The position numbers were made by a program, and so were the translations under genes. Below the pieces are notes generated by a model that worked only from the letters and a program-made list of their open reading frames with translations, ran no database searches and had not been told where the DNA came from. Positions 46,040 to 57,944 of a stretch of 64,000 nt of DNA are shown here, piece by piece; within the stretch, counting starts at the first letter, position 1, and every line of letters starts with the position of its first letter. This DNA is from Xiphydria camelus (taxonomy: Eukaryota; Arthropoda; Insecta; Hymenoptera; Xiphydriidae), in assembly GCA_963678675.1 (NCBI GenBank), contig OY783192.1, positions 24,964,433-25,028,432 of the forward strand, written 5' to 3'.

Positions 46040-46490
46040 TAGAACGAATTATCGAACGTCAACATCGCGGTGGAATTTCTACTGTCCGGCGATTGCATTG
46101 CGATATGTCGTTTCCGTAAGATCTCTTGAAGGTCGTTGCAAGAGCTATTTTCTCGTTTGGCTTGCAAAGGTCTCCTACCCGGCGATCTGAAAAACACGTT
46201 TAAAAGCCCACTGTGAACAAAATCAATCCTTCGCAGCCACGACATTCTGACAATGCGAAACTCCTCTTTGTTCCTGGCGAATTAAAAGTTTACCGCGATA
46301 AAATTGTTTAATCGTACCTTGTGACGAGTTTCAGTTTGACTTTGTCGATGTTTTTCAGTATGTCGCCCATTGATTTCTGGGAGATCAGTGGCGGTTTATG
46401 CCGATCGACGAACTTGTAGTCCTATGAACTAGCTCTCCTCGCGATGTTAGGAGTCGTCGGAGGTTGCAGAGGTGGCGGCATATAATAATA
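46040..46490 (-). pseudogene. Captured MTFR1-like fragment, right arm (mirror copy)
   Basis: Minus-strand exon a 46,490-46,318, intron 46,317-46,197 (GT-AG, 121 bases), exon b from 46,196. Same peptide as the left arm with several substitutions (e.g. RSPGRRPLQAKRENSSC). The exon-a region has an internal change around 46,425 that alters the frame. The intron is about 10 bases shorter than in the left arm. Confidence 0.6.
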
Positions 46491-46519
46491 ACTAATTAAA
46501 AGTTTTAACATTATGATAA

Positions 46520-46735
46520 AAACGATTACCTACAGTAATTAGCATTGATCCCGAAGCAAGAAATCTTAAAGTTGGCAATAATTTCGTTGCTGGCTGAATT
46601 GCTGCATTTCTTTGCGACCTCGTAGCAATGCGATGTCGTATTTGTCCCAATAATCTCTGACAGGTTTGTTTTTCCAAACGAAATCAAGTGAAGAATTCTA
46701 CAACTATTGTATTCTTCGAAATAGTCAACTCTGGA
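46520..46735 (-). pseudogene. Harbinger transposase fragment, right arm
   Basis: Reads FRLEKQTCQRLLGQIRHRIA and LLPTLRFLASGSMLITV on the minus strand, a cleaner copy than in the left arm, then GTAGGT where the left arm has GTAAGT. It places the element firmly in PIF/Harbinger. Confidence 0.72.
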
Positions 46736-47508
46736 ATAGTTTTGTATTAGATATTGGTTCTAAAATAGTAGGTATAGGTATCCTTTATTTACTTACCGGG
46801 CACGTATTTTCCTAAGATTTCTCATTCTTTGTAAGACGTCAATTTCATCATCAGATGATGATTCGAAAACTGGCACATCAATCAACTCTATTTCACAACT
46901 AATAAAAATTATTATGATTCTGTCACGGAAGAATAAAGACGCAAACAAAAAGTTAGGTTATACCGAGGATAGCTAGCTTATCCAGCGCTGAAACTGTCGG
47001 ATAAGCTATCCCTGCATTTATTCCAAACTTTATCCTATTCCAGACTTATACCATCGTGGTAAAACGCTTGCGTACTGGTTATTCTCAGTATAGCGCTATA
47101 CGGCGTTTATACCGTGTTGGTAAAACCGGCCCTTAAAATGAAAATTTTTTTCGAGCATGGAAAAGGAGTATATAAAGACTAGCGTGAAACGCTCAACTTT
47201 GTACTGTCGAATGTATCAAAAATTTGGTGCGGAGTCTCCACACTTTCCTCGTTTCAACTGCGCAGAACTTACTTAGGATGACGAAATTCCACCTGCAACG
47301 TGCGACTCGCGGACGACCGGCCGCGACCATTCATTCATAAGGATAGCGTGGCGAGTACGGACTGAAAGGAGGGTTAAAAAAGCACTTCAAATACTTACTA
47401 TATATACGCAGAGACGTCGAGCTTGTTGTAAGCCTAGTTCAGACACGGCTAGTAATTTAGTCGAGTAGCAAGTAATCTAGTCGAGTAGCGAGTATCCACT
47501 AATCAATA

Positions 47509-48427
47509 GAGGAAAGTACCCTAATATGAGACCCCTTTTTATTTTTTAATATATATCTATCGAAGAGTTTTAAGTTACAGAGGAAATAAATCAGTAAGCG
47601 CGTATTCTTCAATATGTTTATTATCCATTCTAAGCAGTGACAGATCGTAAAATTGATTTATTTCTAAAAAAATTATATTCAAAAAAATGCATATTTACTA
47701 TTTCTGAAATTGGGCGGCTAATATGAGACACTTGGATCTCATATTACTTTTCCTAAAAAAATAAGACTGTGAATGAGATGTGGCTTATTTAACTTTATTT
47801 AAATACAACTTAAACAAGTTAACACAGTACTAATAATTTTAATATTATCTATATTTCATTAGGTTCTCATCATCCACCTAAACAAATTCACAGATTTAAG
47901 CAGTCAATCAAAATTAAGTTTTTTCTTTCCTTTTCCATTACATTGAGGAAAAATAAAATCATTTGCATTAATATCACCACATTCTTCATGGCACCAATGG
48001 AAGCACATGACACATTTAGCCCATTTTTCCCCTTGAACATCTTCTGACCTCTGTGTATCGCATATTAGGAACCTTACACTAACCTAAAAAGAATGCCTAC
48101 TGCTTAATGAAAAAAACGAACTGCAAAACCTACTTTCATAGGAAACGATTAAACGACATTTCTGCTACACATTGAATACAAAAAATAATTTATAGCACTT
48201 ACATTTTCCGGTATAATGTTGATTAAGCACAGCACTCTAAACATTTTATAGATTTCCACAACCTCAAAATAAGCAACATGTCCGCTTTCTCTGTAGATAT
48301 GTTAGAGAACTGTAAGACGTATGCCATATAAATTCATTAAGAACGAATTTATGATGGGCAATACTATAATAGATAGGGCTATTGTTTCAATGGCAAGTAT
48401 GAGGTCTCATATTAGGCGCCTTTCCTC
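47509..48427 (-). mobile_element. TA-flanked pogo-like remnant with a zinc-finger tail
   Basis: Ends GAGGAAAG(T)ACCCTAATATG and the near-complement; TA at 47,507-47,508 and 48,428-48,429. On the minus strand about 48,055-47,915 reads EKWAKCVMCFHWCHEECGD and stops soon after: a PHD-like W-x2-C-x2-C-x2-W-x-H-x2-C motif found at the C-terminus of insect pogo/Tigger-type transposases. TAATATGAGAC words recur at both ends and once inside (47,710). Confidence 0.68.
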
Positions 48428-48479
48428 TAATCGTTCAGACCAGTTTAGCTGAGTTCAGCGTCAAGTAGTGGTGTCTCAA

Positions 48480-48790
48480 AATGGACAGGCAAAGACGTTG
48501 TATGGAAATAAATAAGGCTATAGAAAATATTATAAATATTATTTTGAAAGACTGAACAAGAAATATCCGGCAAATCAAAGCATTTGTGGGTCAGAAAGTG
48601 GATAAGTAGAAGAGAATCGTTGGGCGCTTCAAATGGAATTTTAAAAGAGTTAGAAATAGAAGATCCTGCAGAATACTGTAATGCAATCAGAATTTCGGAA
48701 ACTTCATTGAATTATTTGTTGGATAAAACAATTCCCTTGCACCTGGATACACCAGGCATTGAATTTTCCCTGGCCATCGACTGAATTCGA
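48480..48790 (+). pseudogene. PIF/Harbinger transposase N-terminal fragment
   Basis: After a short basic start the frame from 48,584 reads WVRKWISRRESLGASNGIL, LKELEIEDPAEYCNAIRIS and LNYLLDKTIPLH. W-V-x2-W-I-x-R-x3-G, then L-x-EL-x2-ED and Y-x-N-x-IR-x-S-x-T-x4-LL follow the PIF transposase N-terminal pattern. No DDE core remains. Confidence 0.7.
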
Positions 48791-50371
48791 CATTCCTCCT
48801 TTTAATCCGGCTCGGTATTCACGTACGTGCGGTGCCCCATCGAGTGGGCATTGCGGGAAACGGTTCACGACGATCCGTACGGTAATTATCTTCCGAAAAA
48901 CGTCTGACCGTGGTGGGGGACTCTACTTGACCGTCAAAATAGAATCGGATGGATCCAGCTGACTAAACTACTATACTAAACTACTCTATTAATTTATACT
49001 GTCCGCATGCACTAAATTACTAAATTACTCGCTACTCGACTAAATTACTAGCCGTGGCTGAACTAGGCATAAACTCTTACTCTCTCTCTACTAATTTTTA
49101 CTGTCCGCACACATTAAATTACTAAATTACTTGCTACTCGACTAAATTACGGGCCGTGTCTGAACTAAGCATGGTCCACCGTGCCGGTAAGTAGGTAGAC
49201 TCGTGTAGGTAAGCATCGGCGTCAAGTTGCTTAGCTATCCGACTACGAAAATTAAAATTCGTCAATACGGATGAACTCGTTTGTGAGTATCGCGTCAACA
49301 ATTTCCTCCTAGGTTCACTTTATGTATAGCTGTGCTTTAGAAGAGTAATAACACCGAATTATCGAATACTTACAACGATTTCAGTTATAATTATCTCGTT
49401 ATCCGTGAACTTTACGCGTTGTCGATACGGGTTTTTTTGTAGATTGAAACGTGATTTTTAGAAAAGTTGTATATAAAATTGTGATAAAAGTCATAATTAA
49501 CGAGATAATCCTATTTGTAAGCGTTCGACACTTACGTGTAATATGTATGTATGTGTAGGTAGGCGGTTCACGCGCTTCACAAGAGCGTAGTTAATGAATC
49601 ACGTTGGATTATATCGTAATGCGATCGGTCGATGTTTACAATATACATATGATATGTACGATTGCTGCACGCCGACGGAACGTGTTTATTCCGCGATTGA
49701 AAATTTGATAGCCTCTCTGCGAATAGCGAATGGGAATCTCTCTGATAGCTCTCTTCTTCCCTTTCTTTTCCAAATGTGCGTATTATTGATAACTGATAAT
49801 ACAACTGCATCTGCGCCATAAGCGATAGTCTAAAGTACATCATTTCCGATTGTAACAGAGATTTGTATATTTATAGATTAAATTATATGTATAACTTGTA
49901 ATACATAGATATACATGTGATATCGTCGATACGAGTGAAAATAGGATGATATTCTAACATAATTGTTATATATAGCATTAACATCGGTGTTATACAAAAT
50001 GTGATCTTCAAATTTGTTTACTTTATAGAACGATAATATAATTGATGTGTCAATTGTAATACTTTTCTTTTTGGATAGCTCCAATTTTTCTACCGCATAC
50101 AAACATGCGAATGATAACGACAGAAAAGACTATTTACTTTCGAAAAACCAAACGATGGCCTGCAACGATCCACTGAGAACACGTGTTGTACTCTCTCTTT
50201 CTCCGAAGAATATATATATAGTTATATATTTTCCCCTGTATATTCTCGTCCGACGCCGAACCGACCGCATTACGACGAAGTGGGTGTCGACGAATTTCGC
50301 ACACGCGTAGAGGCGTATACATACGTGGGGACGAAGAATGAAGATTGTGTTCGTAGACCACGGCGGATAGT

Positions 50372-50372
50372 A

Positions 50373-50454
<82 letters not shown>
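50372..50454. repeat. GA dinucleotide repeat, about 80 bp
   Basis: An almost uninterrupted (AG)n. The long reading frames across it on both strands (Arg-Glu or Ser-Leu repeats) are artefacts. Its flanks (49,170-50,370 and 50,455-52,720) hold no recognised gene; 52,546-52,620 is a GC-rich patch of unknown nature. Confidence 0.95.
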
Positions 50455-50457
<3 letters not shown>

Positions 50458-52724
50458 TTGAGGGACGGGGGGAGAGGAGAGAGAGATATGGGAATTTTAT
50501 CTTTGGTGGGGATGCCCAGCGTCGGGGATGATCGCTGCGGTCCATTGATATTTATCCCGTGCGCAGTCGTGATATAGTCGTCGCTTGACACGCCGCGTCA
50601 AACTAAGTGAGTGAACGTTTCTTTCATTTCGGAATAATTTGAATCGAATAAGAGTGGGAAAAGGGAATGCACTGTCGATCGAGATAATCAAGTTTGTTTT
50701 TCATTGTTGGACTCATTATAGTTTGCTGATGAATGTAGAATCTAATTGGCTTGTAAAGGTATTGAACAATAAGAGCCTACACTTATGAAAAAGCATAGTT
50801 AGTGTAAGGAAAGGAAGTCATCATTGTTGAAAAAGAGAAAACAGAGACTCAGGGACCAATTTCTTTGTATTTATAGCACTTCCCCTTCATAAACGAATTT
50901 TTAACCCGGCAATTTTTTTCATGTCAACCACGCTCATTCAACTCCGTGTTACTTGCGACCTTGCTCCGTATCGTATACGTGACCAAGCCATCCAGATAAT
51001 ATGTAGTTTGCATGATATAAATTGTGCAATAGCCGAAAAATGTACCGTTTATGTCACAGAAAATGTATGCTCACACAGTTATATTATGGAGCGAGGTTGC
51101 AAGTGTGTACCTATAGTAAGTATCGCGTAAGGGAATCCCTCAAAGCGTGAAGAGCAACAGGTTAACCACGCACGCTCTTTTGGTAGAGTCGACCTAAAAA
51201 GATTGGCCGATTTTACGTTTTTCTCGATAATAGTGTGTAAGCGTGGGTATGTGGAGCGCGTACAAAAAAAGAAAATGTGATCCTCGTCTACAGGCATAAA
51301 TATCTACGCTATTTGTGGATATTATATTGAAAATGCTTTACTTACTGCGTGTTACACAGATTTTGAAAATAAGCTGCACATTTTCTTATTGCCGAATTTT
51401 TTCATCACAGGTTGTACGGAACAATAAGTGGGTTTGATATTCGGCATAATGGTCAGGTTCAAATTTGCTACAGAAGCCGTCACTAAGAAACCGGTCCCCA
51501 GGGACCTGTACCGGTATTTGGATTCGACTGTGTGTGTGTTAACTCTAAAGTGCCTTTTCGATTCTCGGTTGCATTCTCGGCGCGGACCCTACTTATAACG
51601 TGCGATCGGAAGATAGAACGGCACTTATTTTAGTGGGAAAAACAAGATACGAATCTACGGGAACCACTCAGAAGTGATAATAGCACTTTATACGGGAGAA
51701 ATATATATATACTTATAGAGAGAAAAGAGTACATTTATAGGAAGTGAACGCGTATATGTTAAACTTAAAATAACATAAAATTAAAATTTTAAATCGTAAC
51801 CGGAAAAGAATCATACCAGTCGGAATCTTCGGTCTGAATTTCTGAATTTACGATCATTCATCTGAATTTTAAACACAAAATAAGTTCTGAGGTATTAGAA
51901 AGCAATTTCTATAAAAATTCTGGACACTTTATTTCAAAAGTTTCAGTATTAATGTATTTTAGGAGTTATAATTACACTGTCTAATAATATTTAACTTCTT
52001 TCATATCTATGAAATCGGAATGTAATTTTCTTAATGGTTTTGCGTTTTCGAACACGAATTCATTTCCATAATTATCTAGCATGTTATGTTTTTGAGAAAA
52101 TCGGAATCAAAAGTGCTAGAAATGCTTATTTAAGCAATATTCAACCCGGAATAATATAATTTTGTTTTGATCCTCGTTGTTTAATATGAAGGTCGAATCC
52201 TGTACTTTTAATTCAGTGGAATGAGAAATTGTTATTGAATCTTTCTTGTCTAACATATTAACGAGAGTGGTAATTTCTTATTTGACCTAGCTATAAAGTG
52301 ATGTTTCGATTTTTATTTTAGCTTAAAGGGGATTGGAATAGCATTAATCATGATTTTGTAAGATTCAGGATTGAAAATTCCCAAAGTAGTTAGATTAAGC
52401 ACTTCCGAATGCAATTTTGTCAAAAGATGTGAGATGTGACAGGCCAATTATTAAATTAATCAGTATCCAGCAATGAAAAATTGCATTAAGAAAATCGTAG
52501 TCCGACTTCTAAGTTTACACATGCTAAATAGTCCAGTCTGTTCGGTCGCCACGCGATCTACATTCGGATCTCTCTCCCCGGGGTCGTAAATCCCGGGTAC
52601 ACGTGAGTGACGCGGCTGGCAAACTAACCGAACTACCGGAAGGTATCTTTCAACCTATCGGCTGTTTCAATGATTTTGTACTGTATTTATGCTAAAATTA
52701 ACAATATATTTAATAACAGAAATA

Positions 52725-53641
52725 GGGTAAAGTCGGTAAATACGCCCTGGGAGGAAATACGCCCCAGTACATGGAAACTACATTATGCATCGGTATATGT
52801 CGCTGAGGCGGTAGTCATCAGTCGAATGTCTGTGTCTTACCAGAGAACTCGCGCACTTATTAAGATTTCAGCTAGCGTTGTGGAAATAAAATTTGTTTTG
52901 TGAATAATTTGGTGTCTTTGAGTACTACAAATTTGCTCGTAAGTTTATAGATACCGAATTATTGAGTTGTGATTGTGTATTTTGCAAGTTTCAAGTACGG
53001 CGTCAGAAAGTACGTTTATTAAACTAAAAACTGAAACATGTAGATTGTTAGCACCTGTAGCGTGTGGAGATTTAAACGGTGTGGCGTATTTCCCCCCGGT
53101 TTTGGAAATACGCCCCACCTAGAGCCAGCCAATCATAAAAGATGTACAGGGAATGCAGAAAAAGGCCAGAAGAGTCAACATTCGGAGTCGTCATCAAATT
53201 CTGAGATGTGTCTACCGTTGGAATCGTCGGACGAACTCTCTGACGAGGCGGAAGATATTTGCGTCAAATGTCGAGACCACTATTACACCACGAAGTTCAA
53301 AGTGGACTGGATTCAATGCACAGCATGTCGTGGATGGCTACATGAAACGTGCACCTCCCATGGCACAGTTTGTGATGTTTGTGCCAAAAATTTATCTGCA
53401 GAAGGCGATTAAGTATGTGGGGCGTATTACCCACCCCAGGGGGAAATACGCCCCATTTGACGTGAATGGTTTTTTATTTTTTGTAGAAACTATTTGATAA
53501 TTTTTGTCGTATTTTTATTTTTTTTTAAGAAGTGTAATGTCCTGCCAAATTTTTGTTGTTTTTTAAAGTAAAGTTTGTTTCAAATTCCTCGAGTTATGAT
53601 TTTTTTTTTTGAAATGTGGGGCGTATTTACCGACTTTACCC
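52725..53641 (+). mobile_element. TA-flanked pogo-like element, ends GGGTAAAGTCGGTAAATACG
   Basis: Inverted ends of about 30 bases; TA at 52,723-52,724 and 53,642-53,643. The word AATACGCCCC recurs at 53,108 and 53,446 in either sense. It keeps only the 3' part of a transposase gene. Confidence 0.82.
53062..53412 (+). pseudogene. Transposase C-terminal fragment with PHD-like zinc finger
   Basis: 116 codons, open. After a Ser-rich acidic stretch (SSDELSDEAEDICVKCRDHY) comes WIQCTACRGWLHETC and VCDVCAKN. The spacing C-x2-C ... W-x2-C-x2-C-x2-W-x-H-x2-C ... C-x2-C fits the PHD-like tail of insect pogo-type transposases. No catalytic Asp is present. Confidence 0.65.
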
Positions 53642-53700
53642 TACAGACTACAATTTAGTGATTGATTGATTGTTCTAGCGTTTACTCGCTGAATGCACCA

Positions 53701-53900
53701 TAGTTCCGCGATACCTTGCTTGACTCGGCCAAAAGAACCTTGGTGGTCTTGACGACTGCGAGATAGGTTAGGCACGGAACACAACGCGTTACTGACTTGG
53801 TAGTTCTGCGATACCTTGTTTGACTCGGCCAAAAGAACTTTGGTGGTCTTGACGACTGCGAGATAGGTCTAGACACGGAACACAACGCGTTACTGACTTG
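53701..53900. repeat. 100-bp tandem repeat, two units
   Basis: TAGTTCCGCGATACCTTG... at 53,701 and TAGTTCTGCGATACCTTG... at 53,801, highly similar throughout. No gene was seen here or in 53,900-54,490, which has GC-rich DNA with a GGTACCGTGGGTAACGGTACC palindrome-like stretch near 54,083. Confidence 0.85.
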
Positions 53901-54961
53901 ATGCTTGATGGTCTATAGTACATTAAAGCAGAGGCGGCTGGTTTCGGCTTATATTAACCGTCCGTTGGTAGGCGGAAGGGGTAGCGTCGCTTGACGCTAT
54001 GCACCCTTATTGGTCGAAGGAGAAATGTCGGGGGAGCAGGCGATGACGCTGGGAACTTTCGAGAATCGGTAACCAAGAAGCGGGGTACCGTGGGTAACGG
54101 TACCCGTGTGACGTATCCAAACGTCCAAGAGTGCCGGACGCTCTTTCTCGATCGTGAGGAAGCGTCCGGTTACCCTGAAATGGCTAATCGTTGGATCGGA
54201 ATGCGCCAGGTATAAGGTTCTCCCCGATCGGTCATCGCCTGGATTCGACATTCCTACTTTCGAGGCTTCTTATTGTAAAGGTTGTGCGGTGCACATTAAA
54301 GCGTGTACCGAAGGGAACAACGCGTCGAGTACCGTTTCATACCTACCTTCCAGGAAAGCGCGAACTCGGGTGGTTTGCCATCGGCGTAATTGCCGAAACA
54401 AACCCTTTCCTCGAAGGTAGGATTAGTGGTAAATGGTTGAATTTTCGATCGGGCTATTTTGGGGTTCCGTCGTTCGGTGCGACGGAACACAGTCAATGGG
54501 GGGTTTTACCTTACATTAAATCGGGGAGTTTTGAAATTTGGCATGTTTGTTCAGTTTTACGTCCTGAACAACATACTAAGTTTGCGATATCGTACTGTTG
54601 TGGGAAACGCCGCCATTTTAACAAAATGGCGGCGAAAATCCATTTTTTGGTATTATCTCCTTTTTGGTTGCTTCCATCCAAAAAGTATCTATTACAACAA
54701 TTGTAGAGAACTCAATTCTCTACAAGTTTTGTCTGAAACATTCTTTTATTAAACAAATGGTTTCTGAGCTATATTATATCAAAGTGGGGCATATTTCTTA
54801 AAATCGCAAAAACGCGCCCTTTTCACAGGAAATTGCACTTATTATTTACGAATTATCTACTAGTAATCAATTATACTCGTTTCTACACCACCATGAGATA
54901 GACTAAACGGCGCGTTTTTTTGTTGTGGTTTCCCCAGTAGGCCTACTCCACAAGTGTCTTT

Positions 54962-55460
54962 TTAAAATATTCTTGATCGTTTGGATGCTCTGGAAGGACC
55001 AGGTTGATCAATGTCAATTTCTGGGATTGGTTGAGTGTCATCATCCTCTTCGATATCCTCCTCTTCGGCAGCCTCTTCGGTATCCTCCTCTTCCTCACCA
55101 TCTTCAGTAGCGAAAAGATCGTTAACGGCGGTCTGGGTTTCATCTTCGATTTCCTCGTCAATCGGAATTTCGGTGATATTTTCACAGTCTCCATTGCAGT
55201 GCATGCAAATGATGGAGCATTTTAAACCCGTCTTTCTACAGCCACATGCTGGACCACATCCTTTTTTGCATCTGCAGGAAATGAATTTGAGGAGTGCTTC
55301 TAGAGCAGGATCTGTAGTTGTTGTCACTGGAGTAAGTCCAGTCTTATTCCTCTTCCATCTCCATTGTTCCGGATTGATGTTTATATCGCACCAAGCCTGA
55401 ACTTGATGATAAGTTCGGAGAGAATGCTGTCGTGCAGCTGCTGTTGTGGGTGGAAGTGAG
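54962..55460 (-). CDS. Cys-rich/acidic C-terminal fragment of a transposon-type protein
   Basis: Minus strand, open from about 55,460: AAARQHSLRTYHQVQAW, NPEQWRWKRN, then LLKFISCRCKKGCGPACGCR, LKCSIICMHCNGDCEN, and an acidic tail (EEEEDTEEAAEEEDIEEDDD) ending SKRSRIF. The tail with C-x-C-x3-C-x3-C-x-C spacing followed by C-x3-C-x2-C is a CXC-like zinc cluster seen at the end of many uncharacterised arthropod proteins of mobile origin. No catalytic part is present. The start is unknown because the arm turns into the loop. Confidence 0.45.
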
Positions 55461-55654
55461 GCAAGATTGAACTTACTTTTGGTGACCGATCTTGTGAATT
55501 ATTGGTATCGGAGAAAATTTAAAGATGTTGTTTCCTGTCGAGCCCCGTACAATGTGGCCAAGAATTGTTCTCCTGCCGCAGCTATAGAGTGTCAGAATCT
55601 TCATAACAATTCACAAGATCGGTCACCAAAAGTAAGTTCAATCTTGCCTCACTT

Positions 55655-56132
55655 CCACTCACAACAGCAGCTGCACGACAGCATTCTCTCCGAACTTATC
55701 ATCAAGTTCAGGCTTGGTACGATATAAACATCAATCCGGAATAATGGGGATGGAAGAGGAGTTACTCCAGTGACAACAACTATAGATCCTGCTCCGGAAG
55801 CACTCCTCAAATTCATTTCCTGCAGATGCAAAAAGGATGTGGTCCAGCATGTGGCTGTAGAAAGACGGGTTTAAAATGTTCCATCATTTGCATGCACTGC
55901 AATGGAGACTGAAAATATCACCGAAATTCCGATTGACGAGGAAATCGAAGATGACACCCAGACCGCCGTTAACTATCTTTTCGCTACTGAAGATGGTGAG
56001 GAAGAGGAGGATACCGAAGAGGCTGCCGAAGAGGAGGATATCGAAGAGGACGATGACACTCAACCAATCCCAGAAATTGACATTGATCAACCTGGTCCTT
56101 CCAGAGCATCCAAACGATCAAGAATAGTTTAA
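55655..56132 (+). pseudogene. Mirror copy of the Cys-rich fragment, frameshifted
   Basis: Same protein in the right arm. The Cys cluster is reached (FISCRCKK at about 55,815) but a one-base loss shifts the frame, and a stop follows. The acidic tail is open again at 55,902-56,132, ending SKRSRIV. 56,640-57,700 contains nothing recognised. Confidence 0.55.
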
Positions 56133-57944
56133 AAAGATGCTTGTGGAGTAGGCCTACTGGGGAAACCACAATAAAAAAAAAACGCGCCGTTTACTCTACC
56201 TCATGGTGGTGTGGAAACGAGTATAATTGATTACTAGTAGATAATTCGTAAATAATAAGTGCAATTTCCTGTGAAAAGGGCGCGTTTTTGCGATTTTAAG
56301 AAATATGCCCCAATTTGATATAATATAGCTCAGAAACCATTTGTTTAATAAAAAAATGTTTCAGACGAAACTTACAGAGAATTGAGTCCTCTACAATTTT
56401 TGTAATAAGTACTTTTTGGATGGAAGCAACCAAAAAGGAGATAATACCAAAAAATTGATTTTCGCCACCATTTTGTTAAAATGGCGGCGTTTCCCACAAC
56501 AGTACGATATCGCAAACTTAGTATGTTGTTCAGGATGTAAAACTAAACAAATATGCCAAATTTCAAAACTCCCCGATTTAATGTAAGGTAGACCCCATTT
56601 TAGCTCCCCATTGACTGGACTAAAACTCCATTTACTATTTTTAGTGCTTGTATGCAGAATGGTTGAAATATATTACAGACTTTTAACATATTATTTTATT
56701 AGATAACTAAATATAGAAACAAAATATATGATTGAATTAGAGATGCCCAGGTCATTTTTTAATAGTCTCGAGCAAGTCAAAATCGATGAAATACACTTAG
56801 TATAGCTTCTGCTTATTATTGTTAGTCGCAACTTGTGTATTGTGTCGTCGCCTATAAATCCTTAGTACAATTGTAAATATCATTCGCGGGGCCATTGGTA
56901 AACATTCGGATATCATGCATACGTTTGCATGTTAATTAAAAGTACTGCCCTATGACCTTTATACCAATTCCGTTCATCGATGTACCTACAGAATCAATGT
57001 CCACGAGTCTGATTACGAGGAGATTTAAGATTTCTAACGATATAGCAACAAATCTTATTATTTGCAATATGCGTATGAGTTGTCATCGAGCCTTTTCCTA
57101 TAAAAGTAAGACTATAACAATGTCTACAGTCGTATATAGCCATATCTCGAAGTTAAAATATAGGAATTCCATCAAAGCACCCTTATAATATATTTGAATC
57201 GGTGAGTCCAAGAACAGTACAAGTTCAAAAAATGGCGTTTTGACTTAAGATAGCCAAAATGTTTAAAATTCGAAGCTCTCCATATATTGTGCTTAAAAAC
57301 ATTCCAACATTCAAGATTAACCCCGTCCTAAGCACTGCCTACGTACGGCGTTGAGATGAAAAACGTTACAAGAGTCCAGGACATGTACTGTCGCTCTCCA
57401 AATAGGAAATATATTGATTTTATTTATAAATTGCATGTCTAAAAAAAAGTCGATTTTAACTGAAATTTTCCCGGACTTATTAATAAAAGGTTAAACTTGA
57501 ATTTGATATGCTGAATACGAGCTTAGGTCGGATACGACAAAATACGTATTCGAGTCGTATAGAATAAAATTTAGAGGGCTGTACAAAAAGTAATAATAAT
57601 AGTGATCCTGACAGGAAATGTGTTGCGAAGGATAGCAAAACTGCACATTATCGCGTAGCCCATTCTTTTAGCCATCTATAACGGTCAGTTTCAAGTCGAT
57701 CGGCGCAGTGAGGTGGACGTACCTATGTGACGATTCGCGTAATGCGTGAAATTTTTTGTGACACTCAGAAAAAAACCGAAAAGATGCGTATGAATTATTA
57801 ACCACGGTGGAGGGTGAAGATGTTATGAAACAGGTGACTTTTTACAAGTGGTAAAAAATCAAAGATGAGTCGCAGCGCCGGTAAGGTTATGATAATAATC
57901 TTCTTCAATTCCGAGGGTTTTTTGTACGAACATGCTGTCCTTAA

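Larger units (their letters stand above)
43397..47132. mobile_element. 3.7 kb fold-back PIF/Harbinger derivative with captured host exons in both arms
   Basis: Ends GGGCCGGTTTTACC / complement; TTA at 43,394-43,396 and 47,133-47,135. The arms are about 1.65 kb (43,397-45,050; 45,520-47,132), mirror copies with scattered differences, around a loop of about 470 bases. Each arm, from the outside in, has Harbinger end sequence, a transposase N-terminal exon, a block resembling a mitochondrial fission regulator gene with its intron, and further captured DNA. No intact transposase, so it needs a helper. Confidence 0.85.
47432..49069 (+). mobile_element. Harbinger-type element, ends GCCTAGTTCAGACACGGC
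   Basis: Left end at 47,432 after TAA (47,429-47,431); the right end is CTGAACTAGGC(A) followed by TAA (49,070-49,072), one base offset. A repeated right-type end follows at 49,127-49,167. TAGTCGAGTAGC motifs lie near both ends. A TA-flanked element (47,509-48,427) is inserted near the left end, and a transposase fragment is at 48,480-48,790. Confidence 0.65.
54491..56622. mobile_element. 2.1 kb fold-back element with two mirror copies of a Cys-rich gene tail
   Basis: Arms about 1 kb (54,491-55,505; 55,608-56,622), loop about 100 bases centred near 55,557. Ends AGTCAATGGGG / complement; no duplication was found. Each arm includes a perfect CCGCCATTTT-AACAAAATGGCGG-type hairpin (54,610; 56,478) and the reading frame for an acidic, Cys-rich protein end. 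Confidence 0.8.

Noticed and set aside
49594..49821. 75-codon ORF in otherwise empty DNA, considered as a host exon
   Set aside because: Overlapped by an equally long antisense frame, with no splice context, domain or codon bias; left unannotated.
50130..50591. Long reading frames of Ser-Leu or Arg-Glu repeats on both strands
   Set aside because: They are translations of the GA dinucleotide run at 50,372-50,454; any frame through it stays open.
55004..55400. Plus-strand Ser-rich ORFs (SSSSSSISSSSAASS type)
   Set aside because: They are the reverse strand of the acidic tail (Glu/Asp codons) of the minus-strand Cys-rich gene.
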